A stretch of DNA of 63,143 nucleotides, from assembly GCF_003946305.1 (NCBI RefSeq), contig NZ_RHNS01000016.1:1-63143 (forward strand). Reading direction: 5' to 3'. The position numbers and the translations under genes were made by a program. This document shows positions 7,719 through 15,999 of this stretch, piece by piece; position 1 is the first letter of the stretch, and every line of letters starts with the position of its first letter. The DNA comes from Lacticaseibacillus porcinae. GTDB taxonomy: Bacteria; Bacillota; Bacilli; Lactobacillales; Lactobacillaceae. The notes below the pieces were generated by a model, which was not told the DNA's origin, searched no databases, and saw nothing but the letters and a program-made list of their open reading frames with translations.

Positions 7719-9092
7719 ATGTTTAAAAAAGTCCTGGTTGCTAACCGTGGTGAAATTGCCGTTCAGGTGATCCGTAACTTACACGAGATGGCGATTGAAG
7801 CCGTGGCTGTGTATTCGACCGCTGACCGGGATGCCTACTTCGTAGAACTTGCAGATGAGGCCGTTTGTATCGGGGCGCCTTTGCCGGAACAATCATACCT
7901 AGATATGAAAAGCATCGTGACCGTTGCGTGTCTGCTCGGCTGTGATGCTGTCCATCCCGGGTATGGTTTTTTGTCCGAAAATGCTGAATTTGTAGCGTTG
8001 TGCCAAGAAGTGGGGCTAACCTTTATTGGTCCTCAATCGGAAACTGTCGCCCTAATGGGTGATAAGGCTAGCGCCCGTGAAGTCATGCAAGCTGCGGGGG
8101 TTCCGGTTATTCCTGGCAGCGATGGGACAATTTCAGATCTGAACGCGGCCTTAACCCTTGCCGAAAAAATTGGGTATCCAGTGATGCTGAAATCCGCTGC
8201 TGGCGGTGGCGGCAAAGGTATGCGACGCGTCGACGACAAAGCTGCATTAACTGTCGCTTTTGAAGACGTTAAACGTGAATCTCAGCTATCGTTTGGTGAA
8301 ACTGGCATCTATTTGGAAAAGGTCATCGAACATGCAAAGCACATTGAGATGCAAGTGATTGCCGATGACTTTGGTCACGTGGTGTACTTTCCGGAACGGG
8401 ACTGTTCACCGCAACGCCACCACCAAAAGTTAGTCGAAGAAAGTCCTAGTTCCTTGATTTCGGCCGAGCGTCGTGCTGAGTTAGGCGCCATTGTGGTAAA
8501 GGCCTGCCAAAGCGTGAACTACCGGAATACAGGTACTTTTGAGTTCTTAATGGATCCTGATCAACGGTTTTATTTCATGGAAATGAACACCCGGTTGCAA
8601 GTTGAACACACTGTGTCTGAGGAAGTGACTGGCGTTGAGATGATTAAAGCCCAGGTTCTGGTAGCAGCTCACCAACCGCTACCGTTTGACCAAGCAGATG
8701 TTCAGGTGACCCAGTTTGCAGTTGAATGCCGGATTAATGCTGAAAACCCAGCGGCCCAGTTCATGCCAGCTGCTGGGGACGTCACTGGCCTGTTCCTACC
8801 GGTTGGGACCCACGGCGTTAGAATTGACACTGGCCTGCGTGAAGTGGACACCATTTCACCCTACTATGACTCGATGATTGCTAAGTTGGTCACCAGCGGG
8901 TCAAATCGGGCGGCGGCGTTGAAGAAGATGCAACGGTTGCTGACGGAGCTCAAAGTCACCGGATTGACAACTAATCAGGCATTTCTAGTGGATTTGGTTG
9001 CCAGTCCTGAATTTGTCGCGGACGAAGTGACCATTGAGTCCGTTGAACAGACGATATTACCGAGGTGGTTAGATGATGCCAGCAAAGTTTAA
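7719..9092 (+). CDS. accC: Biotin carboxylase subunit of acetyl-CoA carboxylase
   Basis: 457 aa with start ATG 7719 behind GAGGAG (7705-7710). It has a biotin carboxylase N-domain opening with KKVLVANRGEIA, an ATP-grasp loop in AAGGGGKGMR, and the catalytic EMNTRLQVEHTVSE segment. It carboxylates biotin on AccB using ATP and bicarbonate. Its 3' end overlaps accD by 20 bp, which suggests translational coupling. Confidence 0.96.
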   Translation: MFKKVLVANRGEIAVQVIRNLHEMAIEAVAVYSTADRDAYFVELADEAVCIGAPLPEQSYLDMKSIVTVACLLGCDAVHPGYGFLSENAEFVALCQEVGLTFIGPQSETVALMGDKASAREVMQAAGVPVIPGSDGTISDLNAALTLAEKIGYPVMLKSAAGGGGKGMRRVDDKAALTVAFEDVKRESQLSFGETGIYLEKVIEHAKHIEMQVIADDFGHVVYFPERDCSPQRHHQKLVEESPSSLISAERRAELGAIVVKACQSVNYRNTGTFEFLMDPDQRFYFMEMNTRLQVEHTVSEEVTGVEMIKAQVLVAAHQPLPFDQADVQVTQFAVECRINAENPAAQFMPAAGDVTGLFLPVGTHGVRIDTGLREVDTISPYYDSMIAKLVTSGSNRAAALKKMQRLLTELKVTGLTTNQAFLVDLVASPEFVADEVTIESVEQTILPRWLDDASKV

Positions 9093-9906
9093 TGGGTTAG
9101 ATAAATCGACTCTGGCAAAACGGATGGATAAGATTCCGTCAGATTTATACGTGACGTGTCCGTACTGTAAGCAAAGTGTCTACCACCAGAAGTTGGGCCC
9201 CTTTCAAGAGTGCCCCCATTGTGGGTATGGCTTTCGGCTGGGAGCGGCCGCACGCTTAAAAATAGTCACTGACAAATTTGAAGCATTCGATGCGGAGCTA
9301 GCGGTTGACCCAGCTCTTGTTGATGATCAATACGCTGAAAAATTAACGAAAGCTAAGCAGCATTCTGGCCTGCCAGAAAGCGTTGTAACGGGGATGGCGA
9401 CCATCGACAGTTTGCAGGTGGCGATTGGCGTGATGGATTCCAACTTCATGATGGGTTCGTTGGGATCGGCGACGGGTGAGAAGTTGACCCGGCTGTTCGA
9501 AGAAGCTACAAGGCGACGTTTACCAGTTGTGCTGTATACCGCATCTGGCGGTGCTCGGATGCAAGAGGGCCTGCATTCTTTGATGCAAATGGCCAAAGTC
9601 ACTCAAGCAGTCACGGCCCATGGTGAAGCAGGGCTGTGTTACTTGGTGGTGTTAACTGATCCCACAACGGGCGGCGTGACCGCCAGTTTTGCGATGGAAG
9701 CTGACATTACGCTGGCTGAACCCCATGCGCTCATTGGGTTTACGGGGCGCCGGGTGATTGAATCAACCTTGCATATTAAGCCACCGGCTGATTTTCAACG
9801 AGCTGAAACGTTACTGGCTAATGGTTTTGTGGACGATATCGTGGCTCGGTCGGCACAAAAGGCCACCATTGTGTCGTTACTAAAACTGTCCCAAGGAGGC
9901 GCCTAG
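9073..9906 (+). CDS. accD: Acetyl-CoA carboxylase carboxyltransferase subunit beta
   Basis: 277 aa. An N-terminal four-Cys zinc finger is visible (CPYC and CPHC, about residues 29-51), followed by the crotonase-like domain with ASGGARMQEG. It starts at ATG 9073 or 9076, both behind GAGGTGG. With AccA it transfers the carboxyl group from biotin to acetyl-CoA, giving malonyl-CoA. The stop is immediately followed by the accA ATG. Confidence 0.95.
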   Translation: MMPAKFNGLDKSTLAKRMDKIPSDLYVTCPYCKQSVYHQKLGPFQECPHCGYGFRLGAAARLKIVTDKFEAFDAELAVDPALVDDQYAEKLTKAKQHSGLPESVVTGMATIDSLQVAIGVMDSNFMMGSLGSATGEKLTRLFEEATRRRLPVVLYTASGGARMQEGLHSLMQMAKVTQAVTAHGEAGLCYLVVLTDPTTGGVTASFAMEADITLAEPHALIGFTGRRVIESTLHIKPPADFQRAETLLANGFVDDIVARSAQKATIVSLLKLSQGGA

Positions 9907-10677
9907 ATGAGTGAAAATGCAGCATACGATATCGTTCAGGCGGCACGGAGTCAGTCAAAAATTGATAGTTACACGTTGATTAATGGGGTATTTAGTGATT
10001 TTCATGAGTTGCACGGGGATCGGTTACACGGCGATGATTCGGCCTTGATTGGTGGTGTCGGCCGCTTAAACGGTCGGCCAGTGACCATTTTGGCGACTAA
10101 TAAGGGCCGTGACATGGCGGAAGGTCAGGCGACTCACTTTGGCGGTGTTAGTCCAGATGGCTACCGTAAGGCGATTCGATTAATGAAACAGTCGACTAAG
10201 TTTAACCGCCCCATCGTTGCGTTAATTAACACACCAGGCGCATATCCTGGCGTGGAAGCCGAGTACGGCGGGCAGGGGGAAGCAATTGCTCGAAGCATTC
10301 AAACCGGCCTTGGCCAACCAGTACCATATCTGAGCCTCATTTTTGGTGAAGCGGGTAGTGGCGGCGCCTTGGCACTTGCAACGGGTGATGAAGTTTGGAT
10401 GCTTGAAAAAAGTACTTACTCGGTGGTGTCCCCGGAAGGGTACGCGTCGATTTTATGGCGGGATGGGAAACTGGCCGACCAAGCTGCGGCGAAGATGAAG
10501 CTCACGCCTAGCGAGCTACTAGCCGCTGGGTTTGTTGACCGGGTCTTGCCCGAGGTGACGACACCCGAGACGTTATCCGCCTTAACGACTCAATTAGATC
10601 TTAAAATCACGGCGCTGGCAAAACTGCCTGTCGCCGAGCTGATGGCAGCAAGGCGTCAGCGTTATCGTCAATTTTAA
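9907..10677 (+). CDS. accA: Acetyl-CoA carboxylase carboxyltransferase subunit alpha
   Basis: 256 aa, the short AccA type of lactic acid bacteria. Motifs include TPGAYPGVEAEYGGQGEAIA and GEAGSGGALAL, which form the carboxybiotin and acyl-CoA site. The AGGAGG in the end of accD serves as its ribosome site, and the two subunits are made side by side. Confidence 0.95.
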   Translation: MSENAAYDIVQAARSQSKIDSYTLINGVFSDFHELHGDRLHGDDSALIGGVGRLNGRPVTILATNKGRDMAEGQATHFGGVSPDGYRKAIRLMKQSTKFNRPIVALINTPGAYPGVEAEYGGQGEAIARSIQTGLGQPVPYLSLIFGEAGSGGALALATGDEVWMLEKSTYSVVSPEGYASILWRDGKLADQAAAKMKLTPSELLAAGFVDRVLPEVTTPETLSALTTQLDLKITALAKLPVAELMAARRQRYRQF

Positions 10678-10701
10678 CCACTATTAGGAAGGGATGAAGA
10701 A

Positions 10702-11457
10702 ATGGACGTTGTGACGGGAAAAACCATCGTCATTATGGGAGTTGCGAATAAGAGGAGTATTGCATGGGGGTGCGCGCAGGCCATCCAGGAAAATGGCGGT
10801 CAAGTTATTTTGACCTATCAAAATGAGCGAATTAAGCGCATTCTTGAACGGTTTGTACCGGAAGAGATGCCAATGATTCAGTGTGATGTGTCTGACGAGG
10901 AAACGGTGGTTCAAGCCTTTACAACGATTAAGGACCAATACGGCCACGTCGATGGTTTAATTCACGCGATTGCATATGCCGATAAGGAGAGTTTGGAGAA
11001 CCCAGTTCTTCAGATTTCTAAAGAAGGGTATAACCTGGCCCAAGACGTCAGCGCATACTCGTTTATTTTAGTATCACGGTTGGCAACCGAAATTTTCCCT
11101 GATTTAACAAGCCTTGTCACGTTGACTTACTTTGGCTCAACGCACGTGATTCCCAACTATAACATTATGGGGGTCGCTAAGGCGGCGCTTGAAGCCAACG
11201 TCCGTTATCTCGCCAAAGAACTTGGTGATCGTCACGTTCGCGTAAATGCTATCTCGGCTGGGGCCGTGAAAACATTAGCTGTGACAGGGGTTAAAAACTC
11301 CAGCACCCTGCTGAAAATGTCGCAGGAACGAACGGTTGATGGGGTGTCCGTGACCAAGTCAGAAATCGGCAACGTGGCCACGTTCTTGTTGAGCGATTTA
11401 TCAACGGCCATTACCGGCGACGTCATTTATGCGGATAAAGGGGTTCACCTCATTTAG
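10702..11457 (+). CDS. fabI: Enoyl-ACP reductase FabI
   Basis: 251 aa SDR-type enoyl reductase. The Tyr-x6-Lys catalytic pair is in YNIMGVAKAALEA, and the N-terminal motif MGVANKRSIAWG binds NAD(P)H. It reduces trans-2-enoyl-ACP, the last step of each cycle, and is the triclosan-sensitive type. No FabK is seen in the operon. Confidence 0.95.
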   Translation: MDVVTGKTIVIMGVANKRSIAWGCAQAIQENGGQVILTYQNERIKRILERFVPEEMPMIQCDVSDEETVVQAFTTIKDQYGHVDGLIHAIAYADKESLENPVLQISKEGYNLAQDVSAYSFILVSRLATEIFPDLTSLVTLTYFGSTHVIPNYNIMGVAKAALEANVRYLAKELGDRHVRVNAISAGAVKTLAVTGVKNSSTLLKMSQERTVDGVSVTKSEIGNVATFLLSDLSTAITGDVIYADKGVHLI

Positions 11458-11466
11458 GAGGCGTTA

Positions 11467-12276
11467 ATGCGCGATGATTTAAAAGCAACGGTGATTCGAG
11501 AAAACCTGCCATCCCAATGGCTGGTTGATCCTCGGGTGACGGTGTTGCCAAGCGTTGATTCCACCAATACTTATGCTAAGCAACGGCTCAATCACCGACC
11601 TGAAATCGTAGTGGCAGAGCGTCAAACGGCGGGAAAGGGCCGGTTTCATCACCGGTTCGTGTCCCCCGCTCAGTCTGGCATTTATCTCACGATTGTTTGG
11701 CCCCTCAACGACCAAGCAGACGGGGGACTTGAGGCCGCGCGAGCAGCGGTGGCGGTTGTCCAGGCGGTAGCGGCGGTCACGGGTCTTGAGCTCGCTATAA
11801 AATGGCCGAATGACTTGGTGTTTCGGCATCAAAAACGCGGTGGTCTCTTAATTGAACAAGTTCAAACCTCAGCTGGTTGGCAGTTGTTAATTGGGATTGG
11901 GTTAAATCTTGCAGCGACTGATGTTCCAGCATTACCGGTCAGCTTAACGCTGGCTGATACCCCCAATCAACAATGGACGCGAAACCAGGTGATTGCGGCC
12001 ATCTACGGTCAGTTGACGGCGTTGTTCCAACAACCGGCCGCGACGTGGTTGGCGGTTTACCGGCAATCTGTCTTATGGGTTGGCGAACGCGTTCAATTTA
12101 ATGTTAGTGGGCAAGCGATGATCGGAATATTACAGGGTTTTGATCCCCATAACCGGCTCCAAGTTCAACCCCAAACGGGTCCGCTGTTAGTGCTTGAGGC
12201 TGAACGAGTGAGTGAATTGATGCCTCTCGACCAGGATTATCAAAAGCCAAATGAACCTAGTAACGACTTCACTTGA
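11467..12276 (+). CDS. birA: Biotin-protein ligase (BirA-like, no HTH domain)
   Basis: 269 aa. Catalytic core with PSVDSTNTYAK, the biotin loop ERQTAGKGRFHHRF (usual GRGRRGR degenerate), KWPNDLV and GGLLIEQ. An N-terminal DNA-binding domain is absent, so it is a pure ligase. GGAGG overlaps the end of fabI, which puts it in the operon. It would biotinylate AccB. A second, diverged ligase is at 50159-50905, so this copy looks dedicated to the operon and travels with it. The stop codon lies in the loop of the operon terminator. Confidence 0.92.
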   Translation: MRDDLKATVIRENLPSQWLVDPRVTVLPSVDSTNTYAKQRLNHRPEIVVAERQTAGKGRFHHRFVSPAQSGIYLTIVWPLNDQADGGLEAARAAVAVVQAVAAVTGLELAIKWPNDLVFRHQKRGGLLIEQVQTSAGWQLLIGIGLNLAATDVPALPVSLTLADTPNQQWTRNQVIAAIYGQLTALFQQPAATWLAVYRQSVLWVGERVQFNVSGQAMIGILQGFDPHNRLQVQPQTGPLLVLEAERVSELMPLDQDYQKPNEPSNDFT

Positions 12277-12296
12277 GTTAGAGTGAAGTCGTTTTT
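12263..12296 (+). terminator. FAS II operon terminator
   Basis: Perfect 11-bp stem ACGACTTCACT/AGTGAAGTCGT with an 8-base loop, then TTTT. It overlaps the last codons of birA and ends the operon. Confidence 0.9.
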
Positions 12297-12434
12297 GTGT
12301 TTGATAAGGATTAATTAAAGTCGGACACTTATGGGACACCGTCGCCAACCCGATCAAATCAGAATAAATACTTTCATCATATTCTAATTTGATGTAAAGT
12401 AATTCTAATCAAAACCACATGAGGAGGGATTGGG

Positions 12435-12609
12435 ATGTTTGATGAAATTGGTCAGATTATTTTTAATCATGAAATTGTTGCCAACGCGAGTGATTTCAAC
12501 ATGGGGATTGAAGTTGAAACGATTCGGGTTGATGCCGCATCGAAGCTAACAACTGAGCCATATCCCAAACTTTTGGGAGATCAACGGCAAAACCACTTTA
12601 TTAAGACTG
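12435..12609 (+). pseudogene. gshF-like gene start, truncated by IS30
   Basis: About 58 codons behind a strong AGGAGGG site. The opening FDEIGQIIFNHEIVA and the following GIEVETIRVD and EPYP-x3-GDQR pattern resemble the N-terminus of the glutamate-cysteine ligase half of bifunctional glutathione synthetase GshF. At 12610 the frame runs into the IS30 end and stops at 12623, so roughly 90% of the gene is missing. Family recognised from memory of the N-terminal motifs, so moderately sure. Confidence 0.6.
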
Positions 12610-13004
12610 ATGGTAGATTGTAAAATTAATCCGAACGCTGTTCGGACAAAAAAGATCAGCTTCCTTTAAAATGGTGTTTACCACAAACCCATCTTTTAGG
12701 AGCTGATCTTTTGTCTAGTATAACCTATTCCGAACGAATTAAAATCGAAACCTTTTGTGAACTAGGGCTGTCCAATATCCAAATGGGCGTTCGGCTGAAC
12801 CGATCACCGTCAACAATTTCTTATGAATTATCTCGATGTCAACCTTATCAGGCTGAATTAGCACAAACAGATGCCGAATACAAGCGATCACGATGTGGTC
12901 GGAAAACTAAGCTGAGCGATGAGTTAAAGCAAAAAATTCTCAACCATTTACGTCTAAGCTGGTCACCAGGAATGATTGCTCACGAATTTAAACTAGCTAG
13001 TGGC
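12610..13004 (+). mobile_element. IS30-family insertion sequence, 3'-truncated
   Basis: It starts with ATGGTAGATTGTAAAATT inside the gshF-like gene and keeps its leader and the front of the transposase. Similarity to IS30 ends near 13004, at a junction that falls in a 10-bp inverted repeat (12995-13025). It matches the internally deleted copy at 1277-1453 in opposite orientation. Confidence 0.8.
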
Positions 13005-13085
13005 CTAGTTGAACAGCCACTAGCTACCTTCTTACTGTTAATATTGATAGCAATCTTGTGGAATTGCTTGTGCTATAAGTGTTAG
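12711..13085 (+). pseudogene. IS30 transposase, N-terminal fragment
   Basis: TTG start with AGGAG upstream. The first 96 or so residues show the IS30 helix-turn-helix region (ERIKIETFCELGLSNIQMGV, RSPSTISYELSRC) and the KLSDELKQKI-WSPGMIA segment. After that the frame runs into unrelated sequence for about 28 residues. The DDE catalytic domain is absent, so it cannot transpose by itself. Confidence 0.85.
12995..13025. repeat. 10-bp perfect inverted repeat at the IS junction
   Basis: AGCTAGTGGC (12995-13004) and GCCACTAGCT (13016-13025) flank an 11-base loop exactly where IS30 similarity ends. It may be a resolution or recombination site, or simply a hairpin of the plasmid-derived segment. 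Confidence 0.5.
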
Positions 13086-13141
13086 GCGATGATTTGAAAG
13101 TGATGATTACTTGCTATCAATAGTGTTATTACTATTGATAG
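13042..13141. repeat. TATTGATAGCAA repeats downstream of repE
   Basis: TATTGATAGCAA at 13042-13053, its exact inverted copy TTGCTATCAATA at 13111-13122, and a shorter TATTGATAG at 13133-13141. The last two form a 9-bp inverted repeat with a 10-base loop. Another copy, TTGCTATCAAT, is at 14830-14840, on the far side of repE. In pAMbeta1-type plasmids the origin lies just downstream of repE, so this region is the likely origin or a Rep or partition site. Confidence 0.5.
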
Positions 13142-13200
13142 TTTTGGTTGATTTGAATGGCGTAGTACGGTGTTGACCTAAAATCCGAATTGATCTTGGC

Positions 13201-14694
13201 TTATCCTGAGGATGACACGTTCGTCTGACCGCGAAGGCGAATATTTGTATGAGAAAGGTTTGCAGAAATAAAAGTAAGCTGAAGTAGCCTTGCGGGTGCT
13301 TGGGCTAAGATGAGTGAAATCTGGTTGAGGAAGTGTAAAGCTGTGACTTGCTTAGTACGGATGATTGCTGCGACGAGAGTAGTCCTATAGGCAACTGAGA
13401 TGCCGCCATTGCGGCCGCGACGTGTATGCAAAATAATCTCGCCAGCGGCGTGCATTGTTTTTAGGAGTTTTGCTAGTGAACGAAGTGGAATGCCGATCGC
13501 TTGAGAAATTCGTGATTGGGTGGTGTCGAGAAAGGGTGAATCAGTGGAAGTCTTGCGTGTTAAGTAGTGGATAAGGTCTGTCTTCCACTCTTTGAGAAAA
13601 CTATTCTTTCGGGCGGTGCGAGGTTGCTTAAACTTGACCCACTTCGATCGGGAAAATAAATCGTTACTCGTAAGGCTTTCTGAAACCCATTCTTGGACTA
13701 GAGGCACAATAAAGGAACGGCTTGCGGCTGTGTAGGTGCCGGAGTATGCACTACGGATGGTTTTCTTTAACTCATTGTTTGAAACTGGGGCATCTAGTCG
13801 TTCGTTAAACTGACGCAACATTTTGCTACATTCATGTTTGTTGAGATCAGAGGAGTAGCATGCAAGTGCTAGTGTGAAGATTGCATTGTTGCGCCCATAT
13901 AACCCTTTTGTACCGCGGATTTTTGACTGATTTAGGAGTAATGAGAACCACGGCTCGTCGATTTGACGATGGTTGAGCTGGTTAGAAGCTTTGATGTGTT
14001 TGGTTTCTATCGAGGTGTCTTCCTGCTTGAGCGACCATGATAGCCACTTACTGAATGGATATTGATAGTTTGTTTTGAAGAACTCAACGTTATCAGTACG
14101 TGGGATGCGTGTGATACCAAAGTGATTGCAGGTCATATCCACAGGAAAATTCTTGGCGAAGTATTGGCGAAGCGATTGTGAGATCTTCTTTGCAACGGCA
14201 ACAACCCGAAAGTTAGAGTGAGAAGTGACATATGCGGGTTCACTAAGGATGAAGAACATCTGGTATCCGCGTTTAGTTTTCAAGATCATGGTGGGCATTA
14301 ACCCCAAACTTAGAGATTCTAGCAGGAGATCATTGGAGCTAAAAAGCTCCGAATCTGGCGTAACGTCGATGTCCACGGTGAAAGCATTGATTTGTTTGAG
14401 GTTTGATTCTGTATGGCCTTGGGTAATGTGATGGATTTTGTCCGTGTAAGTGCCATAGCAATAGACGTTTGGTGTCCAATGGGTATATTCATCTGGCGAC
14501 TGTGCAAGTGCTTCGAGTGATGTGATTACGACTCCTTGACCAAGTGTCATTTTTGGTTTGCTACGCCATGCGAAGACCGCACCTTTATTTGCTTTAATAG
14601 CTGGCTGCGGATGAGTACGGCTATTTTTGAATTTATATTTGCGTAGGCCATCGTGCAGTATGGTGGCCTCGATTGTTTCTAGTGTTGGCTTCAT
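13201..14694 (-). CDS. repE: Theta-type plasmid replication initiator, RepE/RepR family
   Basis: 497 aa with start ATG 14692-14694 behind GGAGGAGG. It strongly resembles the replication proteins of pAMbeta1, pIP501 and pSM19035: ILHDGLRKYKFKNS near the N-terminus, THWTPNVYCYGTY, then VDIDVTP, PVDMTCNHFGITRIPRTDN, and a C-terminal helix-turn-helix-like SRISQAIGIPLRSLAKLL. In that family the protein binds the origin downstream of its own gene and opens it for DNA polymerase I. The reading frame is intact. Neighbouring copy-control and partition genes are not seen. Here it sits beside an rpsI attachment scar, so the plasmid appears integrated. Confidence 0.9.
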   Translation of the reverse strand: MKPTLETIEATILHDGLRKYKFKNSRTHPQPAIKANKGAVFAWRSKPKMTLGQGVVITSLEALAQSPDEYTHWTPNVYCYGTYTDKIHHITQGHTESNLKQINAFTVDIDVTPDSELFSSNDLLLESLSLGLMPTMILKTKRGYQMFFILSEPAYVTSHSNFRVVAVAKKISQSLRQYFAKNFPVDMTCNHFGITRIPRTDNVEFFKTNYQYPFSKWLSWSLKQEDTSIETKHIKASNQLNHRQIDEPWFSLLLNQSKIRGTKGLYGRNNAIFTLALACYSSDLNKHECSKMLRQFNERLDAPVSNNELKKTIRSAYSGTYTAASRSFIVPLVQEWVSESLTSNDLFSRSKWVKFKQPRTARKNSFLKEWKTDLIHYLTRKTSTDSPFLDTTQSRISQAIGIPLRSLAKLLKTMHAAGEIILHTRRGRNGGISVAYRTTLVAAIIRTKQVTALHFLNQISLILAQAPARLLQLTFISANLSHTNIRLRGQTNVSSSG

Positions 14695-15102
14695 GAGATG
14701 ACCTCCTCCAGAGTTGATAGCCGACAATTCATCGTGGAGGTGGCCTTTCCCATGCGAGAACTTGTATTTGACTTACCGAGGCGTGCGCAAATATCATCAG
14801 TGCTATATTGTAAAAATCTGATATTAATATTGCTATCAATTTCAAAACATTCCCTTCCTATTAATAGTGCGTTGTTTGAGGAGAATGTTATTTGAACCAA
14901 TCTCTGAATTGGGCGGCATCATTCAAAAGACGTGAGTTTCTTCGTTGTAGTTTTCTTACGTTCTCTGAAATTGGCCCGATTTTGGGCCGATGATGTGTAA
15001 TTCATTGATATTGATTCAAACTCATTGAAATTCGCTTGGGAGTTAACGTTGAGAGGACAATACTTTGAGGCTGATTGAGACCCATTGATGTTATAGAATT
15101 CA
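14695..15102. other. Gene-free stretch upstream of repE
   Basis: No convincing gene. It holds the repeat TTGCTATCAAT (14830-14840) and two 17-base direct repeats that agree at 14 positions, TGATTCAAACTCATTGA (15012-15028) and TGATTGAGACCCATTGA (15072-15088), exactly 60 bp apart next to the rpsI scar. These could be integrase arm sites. In pAMbeta1 relatives this side of rep carries copy-control RNA, but I could not recognise it. Confidence 0.4.
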
Positions 15103-15153
15103 AAGCCAGGTCTGAAGAAAGCCCGTAAGGCTAGCCAATTCTCCAAGCGTTAA
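15103..15153 (+). pseudogene. rpsI: 3' end of rpsI: attachment-site scar
   Basis: The 16 codons plus stop read KPGLKKARKASQFSKR, the typical C-terminus of ribosomal protein S9 in lactobacilli. Upstream the frame has a TAG at 15094 and no S9 sequence, so the rest of the gene is absent. Such a duplicated 3' end, followed by a terminator, is what site-specific integration at the end of rpsI leaves at the distal junction. The complete rpsI should lie left of this window. Confidence 0.8.
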
Positions 15154-15185
15154 TCTTTGGATTTTCGTTTTACGAGATTTGGAAA

Positions 15186-15217
15186 ACGTCTCGCAGATAT
15201 TCTGCGAGGCGTTTTTT
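15186..15217 (+). terminator. Terminator of the rpsI transcription unit
   Basis: ACGTCTCGCAGA and TCTGCGAGGCGT pair across a 3-base loop, with one G-T pair, followed by TTTTTT. It lies 32 bp after the S9 stop codon, the position expected for the native terminator. Confidence 0.85.
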
Positions 15218-15275
15218 GTGCGTTGAACATAAAAAATCCTGCTATCGATTTGAGCTAGCAGGACGATTCAAAAGG

Positions 15276-15743
15276 TTATAACGTTAATGGTGCCATCCGA
15301 CCGTAAAAGCCCACGCTGGCGAGATGCTCTAAATTATCGGTCACATAGCGTTCATCGGAGCCATAATAGCGATCAAGAGTGCCTTGAAAGTGTTGTTTTT
15401 GATAATCGAAGCTGATGGTGACGATGGCGTGCTTTAATGTGACGGCAAAGTGCATGATTTCCGCTGCCGGAATCGATAAGGGATCGATGCTACCGGCAGT
15501 GACCTGGCGATTGCTTGTTGGTAAGGTTGCGATGATAATTTGCATTGGGGTAAAAATGAATAATCGCGGATGCTCTGTACCTAAGCTCAGCAGTGGGTAG
15601 CCTACAAGTAAGACGTCAACCGCAATGGCCATGTGTTTGGTATCGGCGTCTGAACTTTGCATCACTGGCAGATAATTTGCTGCAGATCTGACACCAAGGT
15701 GTTGCACGGCAAGCGCTAATACCGCTTGTTTAGGAATATTCAT
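15276..15743 (-). CDS. Hypothetical protein
   Basis: 155 aa with start ATG 15743 (MNIPKQAVLALAV) behind GAGGG; a longer frame starts at 15770. No signal peptide or clear membrane segment. A hydrophobic strand-rich centre (RLFIFTPMQIIIATL) and the later ISFDYQKQHF vaguely recall bacterial PH-like folds, but I do not recognise the family. It is the first chromosomal gene past the rpsI terminator and points toward it. Confidence 0.6.
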   Translation of the reverse strand: MNIPKQAVLALAVQHLGVRSAANYLPVMQSSDADTKHMAIAVDVLLVGYPLLSLGTEHPRLFIFTPMQIIIATLPTSNRQVTAGSIDPLSIPAAEIMHFAVTLKHAIVTISFDYQKQHFQGTLDRYYGSDERYVTDNLEHLASVGFYGRMAPLTL

Positions 15744-15999
15744 CTGGCCCTCGCTTTCGCATACGTTCAACTGATTGAATTATAAGCGGTTACAATTAGA
15801 CTGTCAAAAGTCAATTTTTGAATGAGTCGATTTGGTTATTCTTCAGAACCAAGGGTTTCACAGTTAGACCAATTAGATATGGACTGGCGACTTTCACACC
15901 TCGACTCACACGAATTGTGTGCCATCTGATTGCGACGTGGTGCGATTTTTGTGTTATTCTAAAGGGAAAAGCACACAATCAATCGTTTGGGGAAACGTT

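Noticed and set aside
14919-15146. Minus-strand 75-codon frame near the rpsI scar
   Set aside because: It is antisense to the S9 tail, with no plausible ribosome site; coding evidence on the plus strand explains the sequence better.
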